DNA from: Capitulum mitella
Lineage: Eukaryota; Arthropoda; Thecostraca; Pollicipedomorpha; Pollicipedidae
NCBI GenBank assembly: GCA_030062745.1
Contig: CP099839.1
Coordinates: forward strand, 32,408,904 to 32,472,903
Direction: 5' to 3'
Length of the DNA: 64,000 nt
Position 1 is the first letter of the stretch; the number at the start of each line of letters is the position of its first letter. Under the pieces are notes generated by a model. That model saw nothing but the letters and a program-made list of their open reading frames with translations, was not told where the DNA came from and made no database searches. Both the position numbers and the translations under genes were made by a program. This document shows, in pieces, positions 33,910-47,100 of this stretch.

Positions 33910-34899
33910 CTGAAAAACAGGAGTTATCGTTGGAAATTCGAGATGAAAGACCCGAACATTTTGGTAACATATCAATGTCACAGTTACATAGCATCTGCAT
34001 TTCCACGGTTTTCCTACGATGCATTCACTGTTTTGGAACATGTTTGGGAAATTCTGAATAACAAGCTTGTTTAATTTCCAGTCAACAGAGCAGATGGTGT
34101 ACCCAGCTTAAAGTTAGGTAATACAAGGGAATACAATTTAAGTGAATTAAAAAAAAAAAACAGCAAAACGACGCAAAATCCAGCCATGATATGCGGTCAT
34201 GTGGTGTAGCGCTGTTGTGGCAGCATGCCAAAATAACTGCAGCAGAACTGCGTTTGGACACTGCATGACGACGTCACATCTACCGCTTCCACGTCCTGCC
34301 ACGTCAATGGAGGTAACACTGGTTCCGGATGGATAAACAATGACACTTCGGTAATTTCAAGAATAATACGAAGGACGTCACGCGAATAATCATCACGGCG
34401 GCTTACACTCCTTACGTCAGTCAATGGCTGCTCACGGCCGGCAATTCTGTCAAACCGACGACCGCACGCAGAAGTTTTGCTTCTGGGTTCATAAACTGTT
34501 TTTTAGTTTGCACAGGCCAGGCACAGGCCATGTTTGTAGGTGCACAGATCTGGTTTGTTGGTGTATGTGTAAAATTCGCCCACCACGGCGCGGGGTCGCT
34601 TTGCAGTCAGCATTGTGCGGGCCACGCGGTGGGAAGCGGGCGCCACCTTTTGCGCATGACCAGCACCAAGGGTGCCTGATTCAAGCGCCCGCCGCCAGGC
34701 GGTGGTCGCCTCGGCCGTCGGGTTACACCCTGGCGGTGGAGTCGCGCATGGCCGCTAGGCGGCGGTGAGCGCTGCATCAGGTGCCTAGGATGCTGCTGCC
34801 GGGTTAGGCGCATGCGCCAAAGGGGTGAACGACCCAACCCGTTGCGGGCGCGATGAGGATCGCGAAGGCCCGGCTTTCGGGGCACTCTGCACCGTGGCT

Positions 34900-35145
34900 T
34901 CTTTGGGGTAGGTCATGTGGGTGTCGGGCCAAAGAGGGTCCGAGATTCTGGGATTGGGGTTTCCCCCGTATAAATGTAGGCGCTGTGATTGTGAGTGTGT
35001 TTGTACCGAATGTATCACGTTGAATGTAAGGATTGGTTGCACGATTCTGTAGCCGTAACTTGTAATTATTGAATATATGGGATCCAAGAGATCAGTTATC
35101 TTTCTCCTAGTGCGGGGTGCCGGGACTACTCTGCGGTGAGCGTAA
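34900..35145 (+). mobile_element. Possible LTR remnant
   Basis: A TATA-like CGTATAAATG at 34967, a downstream ATTGAATATATGG and an end ..GAGCGTAACAC resemble a short retrotransposon LTR. No matching start (TGTTAC..) or second LTR was found. Weak. Confidence 0.2.
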
Positions 35146-35935
35146 CACATATGTGTGTACCGGGTCGCACATAACGACCGTGTGGCAGGCGAGCGAAACG
35201 GCGATACCGGTGTTTTTGCCTCCCCGTGACGAGTTCGGCCGACGACTCACGGTGGAGGGTGGAACGGCGCTGGGCGGTGCGAAGCGCTGTTTGGTGTAGT
35301 GGTAAGGTCCGTGTCCGGGAGGACCCGCCCCACTTTCTACATATGTCCTCCTGCAGAGATATACAGTCTCCCCCTTGGAAGTGTAACAAAAAGTGGAAGG
35401 ACCATTCCTGCAGCAGCACCAAACAGCAAGGGCACGCTAATTTTTGGTAAGGACACCATTTACTTGGACAGGAATTGGTAGTTGACTAGGTAATGATTGA
35501 GCAGGTTTCCCACTTCTCATAACTCTAAAAACCCACGTAGTTGCCAAGCCATATTGGTGTCAAAAGATGCGCAATTGAGAAATAGGTCGAATGCAGGCTT
35601 TTGTGACTTATTAATGCCACAACTTTTCCAAAATAACCTTTTGAAATGGTCCAGTCACCCACCGCCTTCACAATTAGCACGACGGCAAAGCACGGAGAAT
35701 CTCCGCGAAACAGATCAACGCCAAACCACAAGGGTCGACAGTTTGCGAAGGTTTCGTGAAGTATGACGTCACTGAAAGACTTACTAAAATGCAGCAGTCT
35801 TCAAACTCGAAATGAGGAATCTGGCGGTGTTGAAACGGGACAGGTCGAGGTGGACTGGGACCGATCAAGGACTGGCGCGAGTGCCTGGGAGAGAACAGGG
35901 ACAGAAAAGGATAGCCGGCATTGCACGTTGAATTA

Positions 35936-37751
35936 CACCAATTTAAAATGTCAGGACTATTTTGAACCATTGGGTCACAGGATCATATTTGAAGATGCTA
36001 TTGCGGACATAAGCTGCGTAGATGCAGTAGCATTTTGCAAACATAATGAAAACCTAACTTACGTCTCACATTACTGTATGGATTTTGGAATAACAGACAT
36101 TTAAATGTCTGTGGAAACATTTGCCACAGCTTTGGGGTATTTCCTGTCGTTAATGGCTATTAATTGTTAATACTTGCCACAATGGCAAAGGTGCTTCCCA
36201 CAAATAATTATGATCAATCGGCACTTAAAACAGGTTGTAAACACAATTTCCCTGTGAAAACAAGACATGTATGAAATGCTGGAATCATGGGCTACCCATG
36301 GTTCGAGGATTTATTTTGATCTGTGATACATCAAACTCAGTGCAGATGACGCTGTTCTTAGTGAATGTTTCAACTGATATCCAAGTCAGATAAACTTCAC
36401 TGTTGCTGCACGATAAAAGTGTAAATCCGTGATTTGGTACCGATCCAACAGGGTCGTTTATTGAGCCATCTCACACATATGAACACCCAATAAATTTGTA
36501 TTATCCTGCTCATGATCTTGGCCTCCTAATCATAAGGATATTTTGCAACGCCACTGTGATAAAATTCACCCCACCACTTGATGCAGTCCACCCCATAGGT
36601 GGGGAAGGTTGCATCATTGGAAAGGGGTCAGTTCAACAGTTACTTGCCTTAAGTTTAATCTGCGCTCTGCAAAACGTTTCCGCTAGAATGATAACTGAAG
36701 GGCATAGCTATCTGTAGACATATGACTTAAAGTCCTATTCTCATACATAGGACGTGAGGGAGTTCACAGTACAATCTGATATAGCTGAACATTGCACATA
36801 CATACATACAAAAATCGGATACAGTAAAATCTGATACACACCATTCTTCCCTTTAGTAGTGCTTCTGAGGAACCTATAGTCTGGGGTTACATAGAGAAGA
36901 GCTGATGTAGCTGTGCAAGTCGGCGTCTCCAACCACTCGAGAAGTGTGAGGCCAGTATAAGTGTAATAGCGGCAGAAGCGGGGGAGGGAAGCGGGGGCAA
37001 TGTGCCACCCTTAACTGGCCAAAAGTTAACATTAACCCTACGACGTTGCATGGAAAGAAATTACTCGAAACGTGGCCGACCCCCCCCCCCACCCTGCTGG
37101 AACACGCTCCGCCGCTGTTGCATCAGTGGCCTGAAATCATGAATTTGACAAGACACTTGACCCAAATTGGACCAGTATGGAAGTCACTGGCCCATTTGCA
37201 TAAAATCGTGTAGGAAGCACCACAAAGGGTTTGAAACAACTGTTGTAACTTAATAAACAAGTGCTGCCCGATCAATGTTTCTCCATTATGGATTTACGGA
37301 ATTTCGGTACTAATAAACACAACTAAATGCAGAATGTCACAGCACTGGTAACAAACTCAGGGCGATATGCCAAATAAGGTAATTCTGACTTGGAATTCCC
37401 TGATGTGCTTCAAAATTCCGTCCAACACGTCTCTTCCAAGTTTCTGTATTATTTTCTGAAAAGTTCTTCTGAGTGGAAGCATGTTTTTCTGGACGTAACA
37501 GTCATGGCTTGGTAACAAGTACAAGTATGAAAAGTAAAAAACCGCGAAAAAAGTATCACAGGGTTTAATTTTCGCACTACACGATGACAGCGTTGCACCT
37601 GAGCTATTTTCAGCAGCGAAGATCGCTGGTTAAACTCTGGGCATTTTATGAAGAGCTGATTGCAGCATTTTAGTCCACCAGAATGGCAGTATTTTAGGTT
37701 GCGGATCAGTGTCGTCATAGATACAAGTCAAAGTACCTAATGGCCATACTT
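35936..37751 (-). repeat. 1.8-kb dispersed repeat, copy 2 (inverted)
   Basis: Inverted partner of 24251-26053, clearly diverged (roughly 75-85% by eye) with indels. It has a single version of the segment that is duplicated in copy 1. A - strand frame at 37718-37449 and its counterpart at 24284 share NLKYCHSGGLKCCNQLFIKC, so an ancestral frame is possible, but neither is intact. Confidence 0.75.
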
Positions 37752-37759
37752 TACACGTA

Positions 37760-40700
37760 GGGACTTCAGTCGGCGAATTAACGAGCTAGGTGGCCGTAAA
37801 CGTGCTTATGGGCGGCGCTCAGGTGGCGCGGCGCCGCGTTCGGCATGTTCAGTTGCTATGGTGGTGGCGGTTGGTCGGACCGGAGTGGGACGTTGTCAAG
37901 CTAGTGACGTCGGTCCTGTCCGTGGAGGGCAAGGCGGAGGCAGAGCCAAACGTCTCGGGATCGGCAGCAGAGATGCGTGGGGCGTGTTCACATGGTTAAC
38001 TGTCATGTGACATAACATGTCACACTCGCAGGGACGTAGCCAAGGGGGGCCATGCCCCCCCCCCCTGAGCCATGCGGTATACACCAGATGTATAGAGGTT
38101 TCGCACGAATGCGGAAGGTGATCATATACATGTTGCTAAAACAAACATTATATGTATATATTCCTGTGGGTTAAATATGAGGCCAATTACGTGAAATTGC
38201 TGCTTTTGCCTATAAACTTCGTCATATGCCAGTGGTTTCTGAAAAATTTAGCATTTGCTCCCCCTCGAGGAAAATCCCGGCTACATGCCTGAACATATGC
38301 GTTAACATGGCTAAATAAAAGTGATTTGGAAAGGCGCAACCTGAGGAGAACACGAGGACTGTAGACCTTAGACTTCAGAACACGTGGCACTTGATATTTT
38401 GAGAATGTATGCATGTTGATTATCAGTGAACGATGGAAACAAAACGTCTATAATGAGGACAGAATGAAACATGCGCGCCTCTGAGCAGTGGAGAAAACAT
38501 GAAGAGAGAGATTTGCAAAGTTCCCAAAACCGGATACGAAGTTTATGTATTATTTCTATTATAGATTATAACTGCATTATAAGTTATATCAATATGTATT
38601 GGATTTCTTTTTTATGTTTGTATTTTTATATTCATATTTATATTTTATTGCATATTTATAAATTATATAAATATAAACATAACTAGATTAAAAAAATATC
38701 ACTAGATTATGAAAAGAAGTAATCTCTAAATGTTGCTACAACTGAATGTCACAAAACGGAAACGAAAAACATACCGACAACTAAATTACCACACTTATCT
38801 GGAGTTTAATGAACAAAAACAATGATAAAGACTTTGGAAGATTCGGATACAACAATGGCGACTTTGAAATTGGCAGCATAAAAATAAATCAGTTGAATGC
38901 AAACAAAACCAAAGCGCGCAACAAACGCAAACACCACAAATCGATTACAATAGACCCAGCCAGGTAAACGACCAATCCACTACAGATGGCCGGTTCGTCG
39001 CAGCCCACAAAACTGTCCTGGCTGGACGCTGGTGGTTCCGATCGTGGTCCCACGAGCCGCCTTCGAAGAGGTGCGGACGTGACCCCCGGCGTCTGGACGG
39101 TGGGGTTCCCGCGACTCCATGTGCCTGGCTGCAGCCGAGGATTCGTGCACACCTGTCACTTGGGCCGGCGTTACTGTCTCGGCCGGCAGGTAGCCAGGGC
39201 GCCGGTGTCGAGGGTGTTGGGGTCGCACGGTCTGACGGCATGTTGGAGCAGCCTGGTGCGGCAGCGAGCCAGTCTGAAATGGACCACAGCTCAGTCGGGC
39301 TTGTGGCGTGCGCCGGCGTCTGGCAATCGCCTCACCGCTGGTGAGTTAGGCAGTAAATGTGAGGCGCGGCTGTCATTGGACATGATGCAGAAGGCATGGG
39401 CAGTGTTTTGCGGTGGACAGAGTGTCTCGACCAAGACAGCAGATCATTGTATTGTGCGCTGGGCTGTGACAGTCAGCGGACAGGCAGTGTGTCCGCCGGT
39501 TGTTCATTGTCGTGGATCGCGTTGTGGGGTGGCCGTAGGAGGGAAACCGACTGAAGTAAAAGTGTAGATATGAGCAACTTCAGTCTACTTCTGCCCATCC
39601 CAGGCAGAGTGCCAGACGGGAAAAGGCGGGTGCCTTGCAGCGGACAGCTGCAGGGAGAAGATCGCGCAGAGGGAGTATGGTTGCCACAGCGGGTTCGCGC
39701 GGCCAGGTTCTGTTATCAGGGAGGAGATCAGTCAGGATGCGTGCCGCCCGGGGAACCCGTCGGCGGTCGGCGCCGCGTGTGCAGCGTGACGCGCCCAGGA
39801 ACGAAACAAACAGGCACTGCACGGTTCCCTGGCCGCTTCAACCAGGCCATGAGGCATCAGTAGGCTACAGACTGCATCCTTGGCCAGCGCGCTGGGATAT
39901 GGCGAAACACTTTGTCGTGTGCATGGTCCAACTTGAGACTCGTCACCTCAGTTCATGCCAACCAGACAGAACCCGCCCGTCACGCTGCCGGGCGCGGCTG
40001 TCTGACGGTCCAGCCGGCCAACGGCGGTCGGAGAGCGGGCTGTAGCGGCCGGCGAGGAGTCCAGTAGACACGTGTGCTACCCCGGGCGGCCTTAGATAGC
40101 CCTCAGCCCGGCCAGCAGGACAGCTAGATGATCAACTGGCCATGCTTCAGCGGCTAGGAAGCAGCAAAGTAAGTCTGAGGACCGAAAGACCGCAATCGAT
40201 GTCTTCCACGCGTTACATTACAATACATTTGAAACCAAATCACGCAAAGTGCAGGGCCGGACTGCGATCGGGCGTGGCACGCTTACACGCACAGCGAGGC
40301 CTGACGCAGCCCCTTACCTCGCGGAGATCGTTTGCGCTTCTGAGCCGGAGGCACGTCCTGGCCTCCATGACCCCTGCCACACGACAAGGTGGATACGCCA
40401 GACGATCACCACCATTAAGCCGTCCGCTGTCCATGACACGGGCTGATGACATGGTGACATGACACCACCACCATTGAATTGTCGCTGTCGCGCTTGTCAG
40501 TGGCCCCTGTGGTGGCCTGTAGCGACATTTGACTGTCTGGAAACCACCACCTGTTCCGAGCCGGCTCGCCTATTGAAACGCTTCACGCGATCTCGTGGCC
40601 AGCGATGACCTCTTTTGGCTTAGTCAGTTCACTTCCTACGGGTCGGCGAGTGCTAATGATCATGGCACTGCCGCGCATTAGCCATTACCAGCAATACCTT

Positions 40701-41815
40701 TTGCGTAGCATATAGGCCTGTTTATGTCGAGACTAAATCAAACCATTACCAAAGAATGCTAACAGCAGTTCTCAGGTAAAACAAAACTAATGGAAATGTA
40801 AACAACTAGTACGACATGACTGTTTCTCGTCTGGCCACACGACGTCATTTTCCACCAACAGTAATGTGGTCTGCATATATATTTTTCGGCCGCCTAAAAC
40901 GACCCAGGGCGAAGGGGTCCAACTCCGCTCCCGACACTGAAAAGCACCACTAGCTCCCCGTCGTAGCTGGCTCAATGCGCGGCAATGTTCACACGTGTAC
41001 AAACTGGACCTATCACAGACTGTTCCTACGCAGTAATCGAATACATAAAACACGGTCAGTCGGAGGCCTCACATAACCACCAACACGCGCTCAATAGATG
41101 CACAGGTTTTTATACAACAGCGCAACACAACGGCACGGTGGCAGGCCTCAGGCACGCAACAGCCGAAGAGTGCGGGGGGGGGAGGGGCAAAATGTGTCCC
41201 AACCCAGTCCGCTGTTCAAGCGGCATACCACCGCATCCTCCTCCCACAAGTTCGGAGCAACCGAAGAGAGGCGGCCGTCCCAACAAGCCACCGTTAACAC
41301 CGCTGGGGTGTACTGCCGCACTGCACCACGACCCCCAATGACCAGCCACCTCCGCTGCCCGAAATCATTACACGGCTGTTTCTGTGCAGCTCACGGTCAA
41401 AGTGGGTGCCAACGCAGAGGACGCAGTGAGATGCATCGACGTTAATCCGATCTTAAGGGAGCATAGGGAGGTTTGCGATGCGAAATCTGACACTCCACGA
41501 GAAAAGAGATCACATTCCCGTGCGCAGCGCACACGCACACACAAGCGCCGAGTCCTTTCCGTATCTTGCGTAGTAGTAGCAAAACCGATTTGCTAAAAGC
41601 ACACGTTTTATCGCAGCCGTGTCGTCGCCAGTCAATTTACTCCGATTCCGAGCCCTACGCCCAACCTCAACGAACGAGGGCATTAACAGATGGGACTCCG
41701 CCCCATCCACCGGAGAGCCCATGTTCAGTGGCCACGGAAAGCGAATGATCACGCAGTCTTCTTGTGAGGACCAGTCTGACAGCGACGGGGCACCAGGACC
41801 GACAGACAGCCGCCG
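37760..41815. other. GC-rich and AT-rich stretches, no gene identified
   Basis: Apart from the repeat at 38029-38291 nothing is firmly recognisable. An AT-rich tract lies at 38540-38690. From 39000 to 40460 the sequence is GC-rich, with a 193-codon frame (38986-39567, + strand, true ATG) and overlapping frames on the other strand. No motif identifies either; the compositional bias alone can keep frames open. This interval is the 3' flank between the convergent TP53I13 and tankyrase genes. Confidence 0.35.
38029..38291 (+). repeat. Interspersed repeat beginning CAGGGACGTAGCC (copy 2)
   Basis: Second copy of the family at 18176-18440, same orientation, more diverged in its middle. No terminal inverted repeat could be fixed. 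Confidence 0.7.
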
Positions 41816-41819
41816 ACAG

Positions 41820-41935
41820 CCCGGCTTACGTGGCCGCCAGCTCTGGCTTACACGGCCGCCGGCTCCGGCTTATATGGCCATCGGCTCCGGCTTACAACTG
41901 TTGTCTCCGGCTTACACGGCCGCCGGCCCGCTGGC
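41820..41935. repeat. ~22-bp minisatellite spanning the tankyrase stop codon
   Basis: CCGGCTTACACGGCCGCCGG and variants repeat about five times at 20-22-bp steps. The unit nearest the gene carries the tankyrase TAA (41914-41912); the others extend into the 3' UTR. Confidence 0.8.
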
Positions 41936-41989
41936 ATGGTTCTCGTCCGGTCGACAGATCTGGTATGTGATCAGGTACTCCGGGTATGC
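41912..41989 (-). CDS. TNKS: Tankyrase, last coding exon
   Basis: Encodes AYPEYLITYQICRPDENH then ASGPAAV and TAA. AYPEYLITYQI is essentially invariant in tankyrases; its Glu corresponds to the catalytic Glu of the PARP H-Y-E triad. The acceptor is TATGTTTGGTAG; phase 0 matches the upstream exon's GEQ|. The 25-residue end is a little shorter than in human tankyrase 1. The stop lies in a minisatellite unit. Confidence 0.93.
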   Translation of the reverse strand, partial: AYPEYLITYQICRPDENHASGPAAV

Positions 41990-42009
41990 CTACCAAACAT
42001 AACGACGCG

Positions 42010-43990
42010 CTTCAGCCAACGCTCAAATGCTGCACTGCACGAAGTACCGGCACCTGCTGTGAATGACAATTTTACCGGCAGTGTTACCTTTCCCACAACA
42101 TGGCCTTTTGGAAGGACGTATCTAACTGGTGAAAAACATCCAGCAGTAATCAATGTCAGCGCGAGCTCAGCAAAGATGAAGGAATGGTACAAACGGTCGC
42201 AGTGATACACATCACTCATACACTAACCTGGACCCTATGGTATGCGGCCCCCTGGTGGAAGGGTACCACAAGATTCTTACCGATGACGTAGCGCCACCTT
42301 TCTCCGGAGTGGAGGTGCCCTCCTCGAGTTGCGTTGTCTGTATCCGGAGCGGAGTTGTACTACTCTCGTCTACGGCTCATTCCCGTTAACGCGGAAAAAC
42401 TCAACAGACATAACGCGGGACTTTTGAAACGTTCTTTTTCAACCCAAAATTAAGCCGATAAGGAGCTTTTTTCCAGAAAAAGCCTGAGGTTGTCAGGGAG
42501 AACCACAAACCTTTTCATGGATACAAACAAATAGCGGATTCAATGAAGTTTCTATAGACAAAACGCAAAATGTCTCCATGCGGTAAAAACAGCTACGTCC
42601 GTCACTGTATGGAGAACAGCTGCGCAGGAGATGCAACTGTGCTGGGCCTTTAATCAATGTTTTGATGAGAAAGTTGATTTCACGAATTGAGCCCGCCACT
42701 ATTCGCTATTTCGACACCTTTTTGGCCATTTGCCCACCTTTGGGAGTACAACGGGGGGGAGGGGAGAGAGGGAGTGTTAAGGCACGTTGCCACGAATCGG
42801 CCGGAGGGGCAGATCCTGAGAAGGGGGCCTCCTCAACTAAGGACGTCCCTCAGCTCAAGAGGGGGAGGGCCCCAAAAAGAAGTGCTGCGGTGGCCGCCAT
42901 ATCCTAAAAAAAGACTGCCATTTCCAGGAGCCTCCTACAGCATCAAGTGGGCCTCCTATAACATCAAGGGGTACTCCTATAGCTTAAAAGGGTCTCCCAT
43001 GGGCCACCCATAACAAAATGGAGGGCCTGCCGTAGTCTCTGGGGCCATAGCTGAGAATCCTGTACGCTTTCAAAAGGGTCAAAGGGGCCCTATCTATTTT
43101 CCCCAGGGGGCAACCGCTACCTTCATTCCTATTCCCCCCCCCCCCGCTACGTCCCTTGAAGTGGCATATACAAGACCAAGCCCACTGTTTGTAAACCTGA
43201 CGTAATAAAGCAAAGAAAAAACAAACTGGGAGATGGATCCTTTGACCACACCACGATACAAATCTTTATCGTTTTAAGTCAAGATGTCTTATAGGCGATC
43301 CTGACGAACATTCCAGTGTTTCTGGATTTCACTGGGCCTTATCGGATGCAACATACATGGTGCGTTTAAGGGGGTCCGGAATGACTTCAGACATGAAGAA
43401 GGACCTGGTGTTGCCTCGCCAATCAGCACACCATGACCCCTCCGTTGTTAGTAACAGCCTCAAAAAGGTTAGTGATCTCCGTCGACGGCGGAGGTCATTA
43501 CGGATCTAAAGGATGGCACATGACATATAGAAGAACTTCTTTAAAGTCAATGCCACAGAGGTAACACCATATTTCAAAGTAAAAGATGGGTCAGAACCAC
43601 CGGCCAACGGACTACGATTCCCTAAGCAAAATCTGTGGAATGGACTGCATTTTTTGACTGCACGGTTTGGATTAAATATATGTCGATCGTAGCAGAAAAC
43701 TCCGCAGCTGGCCTTGCCAACTTCGCAAAATGAATCGGCTTGCATTCACATTGAGCTGAATTGTATTTTACGCCACTGGAAAGCCATATTAGTTTCCTAC
43801 AAAATGCCTACTCATCGTCTTTTCCGCGAAAATATGGCCAATGGTGAAATGCTACATAGTAAGAATGCTTTCACAACTATAAGTCTAGGCAGTTTTCCAG
43901 CGTGCACGCCACATGGAGCCATCGTAGGACATCTCCACTCCGGAGACAGACCCCCCCCCCCCCCTGGGACACCACAGCATGGACGCCACA
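42010..43990 (-). other. Tankyrase last intron (about 2.0 kb)
   Basis: Between 43999 and 41990. Contains a purine-rich stretch near 42740-42870, a run of related GCCTCCTATAACATCAAG-like phrases at 42930-43010 and a C run before GCTACGTCCC near 43130-43155. No exon recognised. Confidence 0.5.
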
Positions 43991-43999
43991 GGTGCTGAC

Positions 44000-44156
44000 C
44001 TGTTCTCCTCGGTACACGACGTATTCGGGAAAGCAGAGACCGCCGGCGCTGGGTCGGCCCACCACGCTGTGATGTCCCGGAGGCGCGTGGGCCATCTTCA
44101 TAGCTGAGAACTGCAGGAAGGACTTGCCCAGCGCAGCCCGGCACATCAGTAGCTGC
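44000..44156 (-). CDS. TNKS: Tankyrase, penultimate exon of the PARP domain
   Basis: Encodes [20 protein letters not shown], then [16 protein letters not shown] and YVVYRGEQ, a near-exact tankyrase signature. It starts with one base finishing the Arg codon left by the 52204 donor (acceptor GTGTCTGCAG) and ends in phase 0 at CAG|GTCAGC. Together with 41912-41989 it completes the fold of the catalytic domain. Confidence 0.95.
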
Positions 44157-47100
44157 CTGCAGACACGGGCGTCGGCCGCGGTTCGCAGGTCATCAGTGTG
44201 ACAGCGGCCGTTCAGACATCGGCCACGATCGACGGGCATTGGCCACAGTACCTCCGGTTGCCAGTCATGACAAACGGCGGAAACGGATAGCTAATGGAAT
44301 ATGAATTCGCACCTTTGCGATTCTCTTCGTTAAATCTTAACTTACCAGGCGGAATCTTAGGAGAGACACACTAGACGCTGAATTTCTATGGAGGTACTAT
44401 TTTTAGGCACGTAAAATGTGGTTATTTGATTTGACTAATCTTCATTCAATAACTTTTGTTTCCAGCAGGCCATTGCAATGATTCCCGATGAATGAATCTG
44501 ACACAAACGTATCAAAGTCACCGCAGGCAAAGAGAAAAACAAATATATATTAACAAATTGTTGATAGGTGGGTCACCCGCATCTAAAAGACTATCACTAG
44601 ATGATTCTGTTCGCTGTCTGATGTTTATGGTCATGTCTGCAACGGACGAGAGCGCGGCGATCTGAATCGCTGTAAATCCAACGTTGCTGAAGAAAAGAGA
44701 TTGAACGGACGTGCAAGCAAGTGACGTAACCTGTTAAACTAAATATTCCAAAATTATACAATTTATTGTACTAAACGATAGTGCGGAACGCAAGCGTTTC
44801 GGTCGAAGACAAAACAGTTTTTAGGCCTTTTCAAGGACTGGGTGTGTTGCTGGCGACCCAGAGATCGCAGCGACTCGGAAAAAGCACCGAGGTGTAGCTA
44901 AATGTACCGTGTTTCGTTCGTACCAGACGCCCAACGGTTCCCGTTCACGGTTCGGGCGCCACGCCGCTTGGAAGCAGACGATGCATTCATTCCCAAGCCC
45001 TTTATCAATTCCACTTCAGTATCGCACAGAGGCTCTCGACTTGCAATGAAAACTACATCAGGGTGAAACCCTTCTTTTGTTCCATATCGGTCAAAAAACA
45101 TCGTACTATACTGTGGTTTGTGTGTAACAGTTCGTCCCATAAAGTCCTGCATGTCTTAACGGGGATATATCGCGAAAATGATTAATATGACAGCACCAGC
45201 TGCTGGTTCAATTCACAACCATGTAAAATGAATAGCGCACGCGCGGCTCAAAACCTAAAATCCGCGTAATCACACTCGCGTCAAATTCCTTTCTCAAAAA
45301 TGTTCTGCTTTCGGAGGGCTGTCTTGACCAACCACGAACAGTGACTCAAAATGGATATCCTCTTAGAAAAAAATGAACAACACATCGTATAGCGCTCTAA
45401 ATGCGCTTAATAAGATTGCCGGTGTGTCGTTCATGGACAAAGAGAAAGATGGCCATTTCCTACGTTTTCCACCTTTTGTGTCGAATGTAAAGACAGTCAT
45501 CAAGCTCAGATCATCAAACCGAAATGCGAAATAATGTAAGTCGATATATAAATGAGATCTGTCGTACACAGGAACGTCCAGCAAGGAGCACGTCAACGCC
45601 ATTTATGATAACCCACGTCCCAAAGCCTCGAACCAAACAAGATCCCAGAGGCCAGACTGCTTCGAAACCGATTCTACTGGAAATCGGGCGGTTCAGTGTT
45701 CATAAACCTTGCTTAACGAAGCAAGCGGCGAACCCTACTTTTCTGCTATCAGAAATGTCGAGATGTTTTCATTTGTTTGACATTTATGTTTTATGCATGG
45801 TAAAGGCCAAAATGTTGATCGGTGACGACACTGTCTTTTCACTAAATAACAATACGCATTAATCCGCTTTTTTCGTACAGGAAGGGTGCTTCATAGGTTT
45901 TTTACAATGTGGTACCAAAACCTTTAGAAACCTTGAAAATGAGGCAAATCAACAATCCCTCTGTTTACCCTAAACTGGCGTCCAAAAACCTTTAAATGTG
46001 GAGAAAAACCTATGAACTGGCAGCGCGTTTTTCTGTTACACCCACTTTCGTTAGACCACGTTTTTTCGCTGGCCCTGCCAGCGAAAAATGCGAATACTTT
46101 GGCGCGTAGCAATAGTCCGGAGGAATCTGTCGTCGCTCCGACGTTTTCCGCCAAAAAGCCGATTGTTGCAAATAGCGGTATAAATGCCTTCAGACCGATT
46201 TTTGGCTCCTCCGACACCAAACCCATTTAATGATGCGTGAGCGAAGGATAATAATTCCGAACGGAGAGAAAAACTTAGTTCGTTTATCCAGTGGCGTATT
46301 CAAGGGAGGAAGGGGCACACGGCGTACGTGCCCCCTTATCAACTCTGATGCATGTGAATAAATGCCGACAATAAAAAATTCGTCAGGCAGGTAGAAATAG
46401 GTGAATCAAGAACATACGACGTAGTACGCCATGTGAGAAATTTCGCGTGGCTGCGGCGCGCTAAGCTGGATTTCCAGCGGAAAATTTCGAGCTGCACCCC
46501 CACTGCAAAATCTTCCATACACCCCTGCGTTTGTTGCATATCACAACGCCCATTCTGCAACTGTGTGAGGAATGAAAATTTTCATGGTTTGAAGCTAGGC
46601 TGCCACCATTCGAATTTATCGCAACATTCGAGCTGGGGTGACCACAAGTCGAGCCGGCAGAACCCGGTCTTACTCAGTACCTCACCGCGTCAAACATGTT
46701 AAATTATTTAACGTCATTCAGCTTGAAAATAGCAATGCCATCTTGCAGGTACACCTGTCAAATGAACGCGCTCCGGCCGGTGTTCCCATGAAGGTGCTGT
46801 ACAGATGGGGCGCCAGCACGGCGACACCCATTACCACCTGCGTGGACCTACTGTCATTCCTGTACGTACAGAAGGAATAGGATCAGTACGATTGGGCTCC
46901 TCTGAGGCAGGCCCACATCAACATCGGGAACGGTTCGCATCTGTTTAGGGTTCCCGAACCTACTGTGATGTGCCGTTAATGCCTGCTGAACGTGCGGCAG
47001 CACATGCAGGTGGTAAGGGGTGTCGTTTACGCCACTCATTTAGCATGAAGGCATACTCTTCCACAATGTTAGGAAAACGGCATGTTCTAGATCGAGGCCA

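Noticed and set aside
35280-35320. TGGTGTAGTGGTAAGG resembling a tRNA A box
   Set aside because: No B box (GGTTCRANNCC) or cloverleaf follows at the right distance, so no tRNA or tRNA-derived SINE is called.
46740-46880. Exon-like + strand frame after CTTGCAG (PAGVPMKVLYRWGAS..)
   Set aside because: No family recognised, no matching neighbouring exon and no donor; left unassigned.
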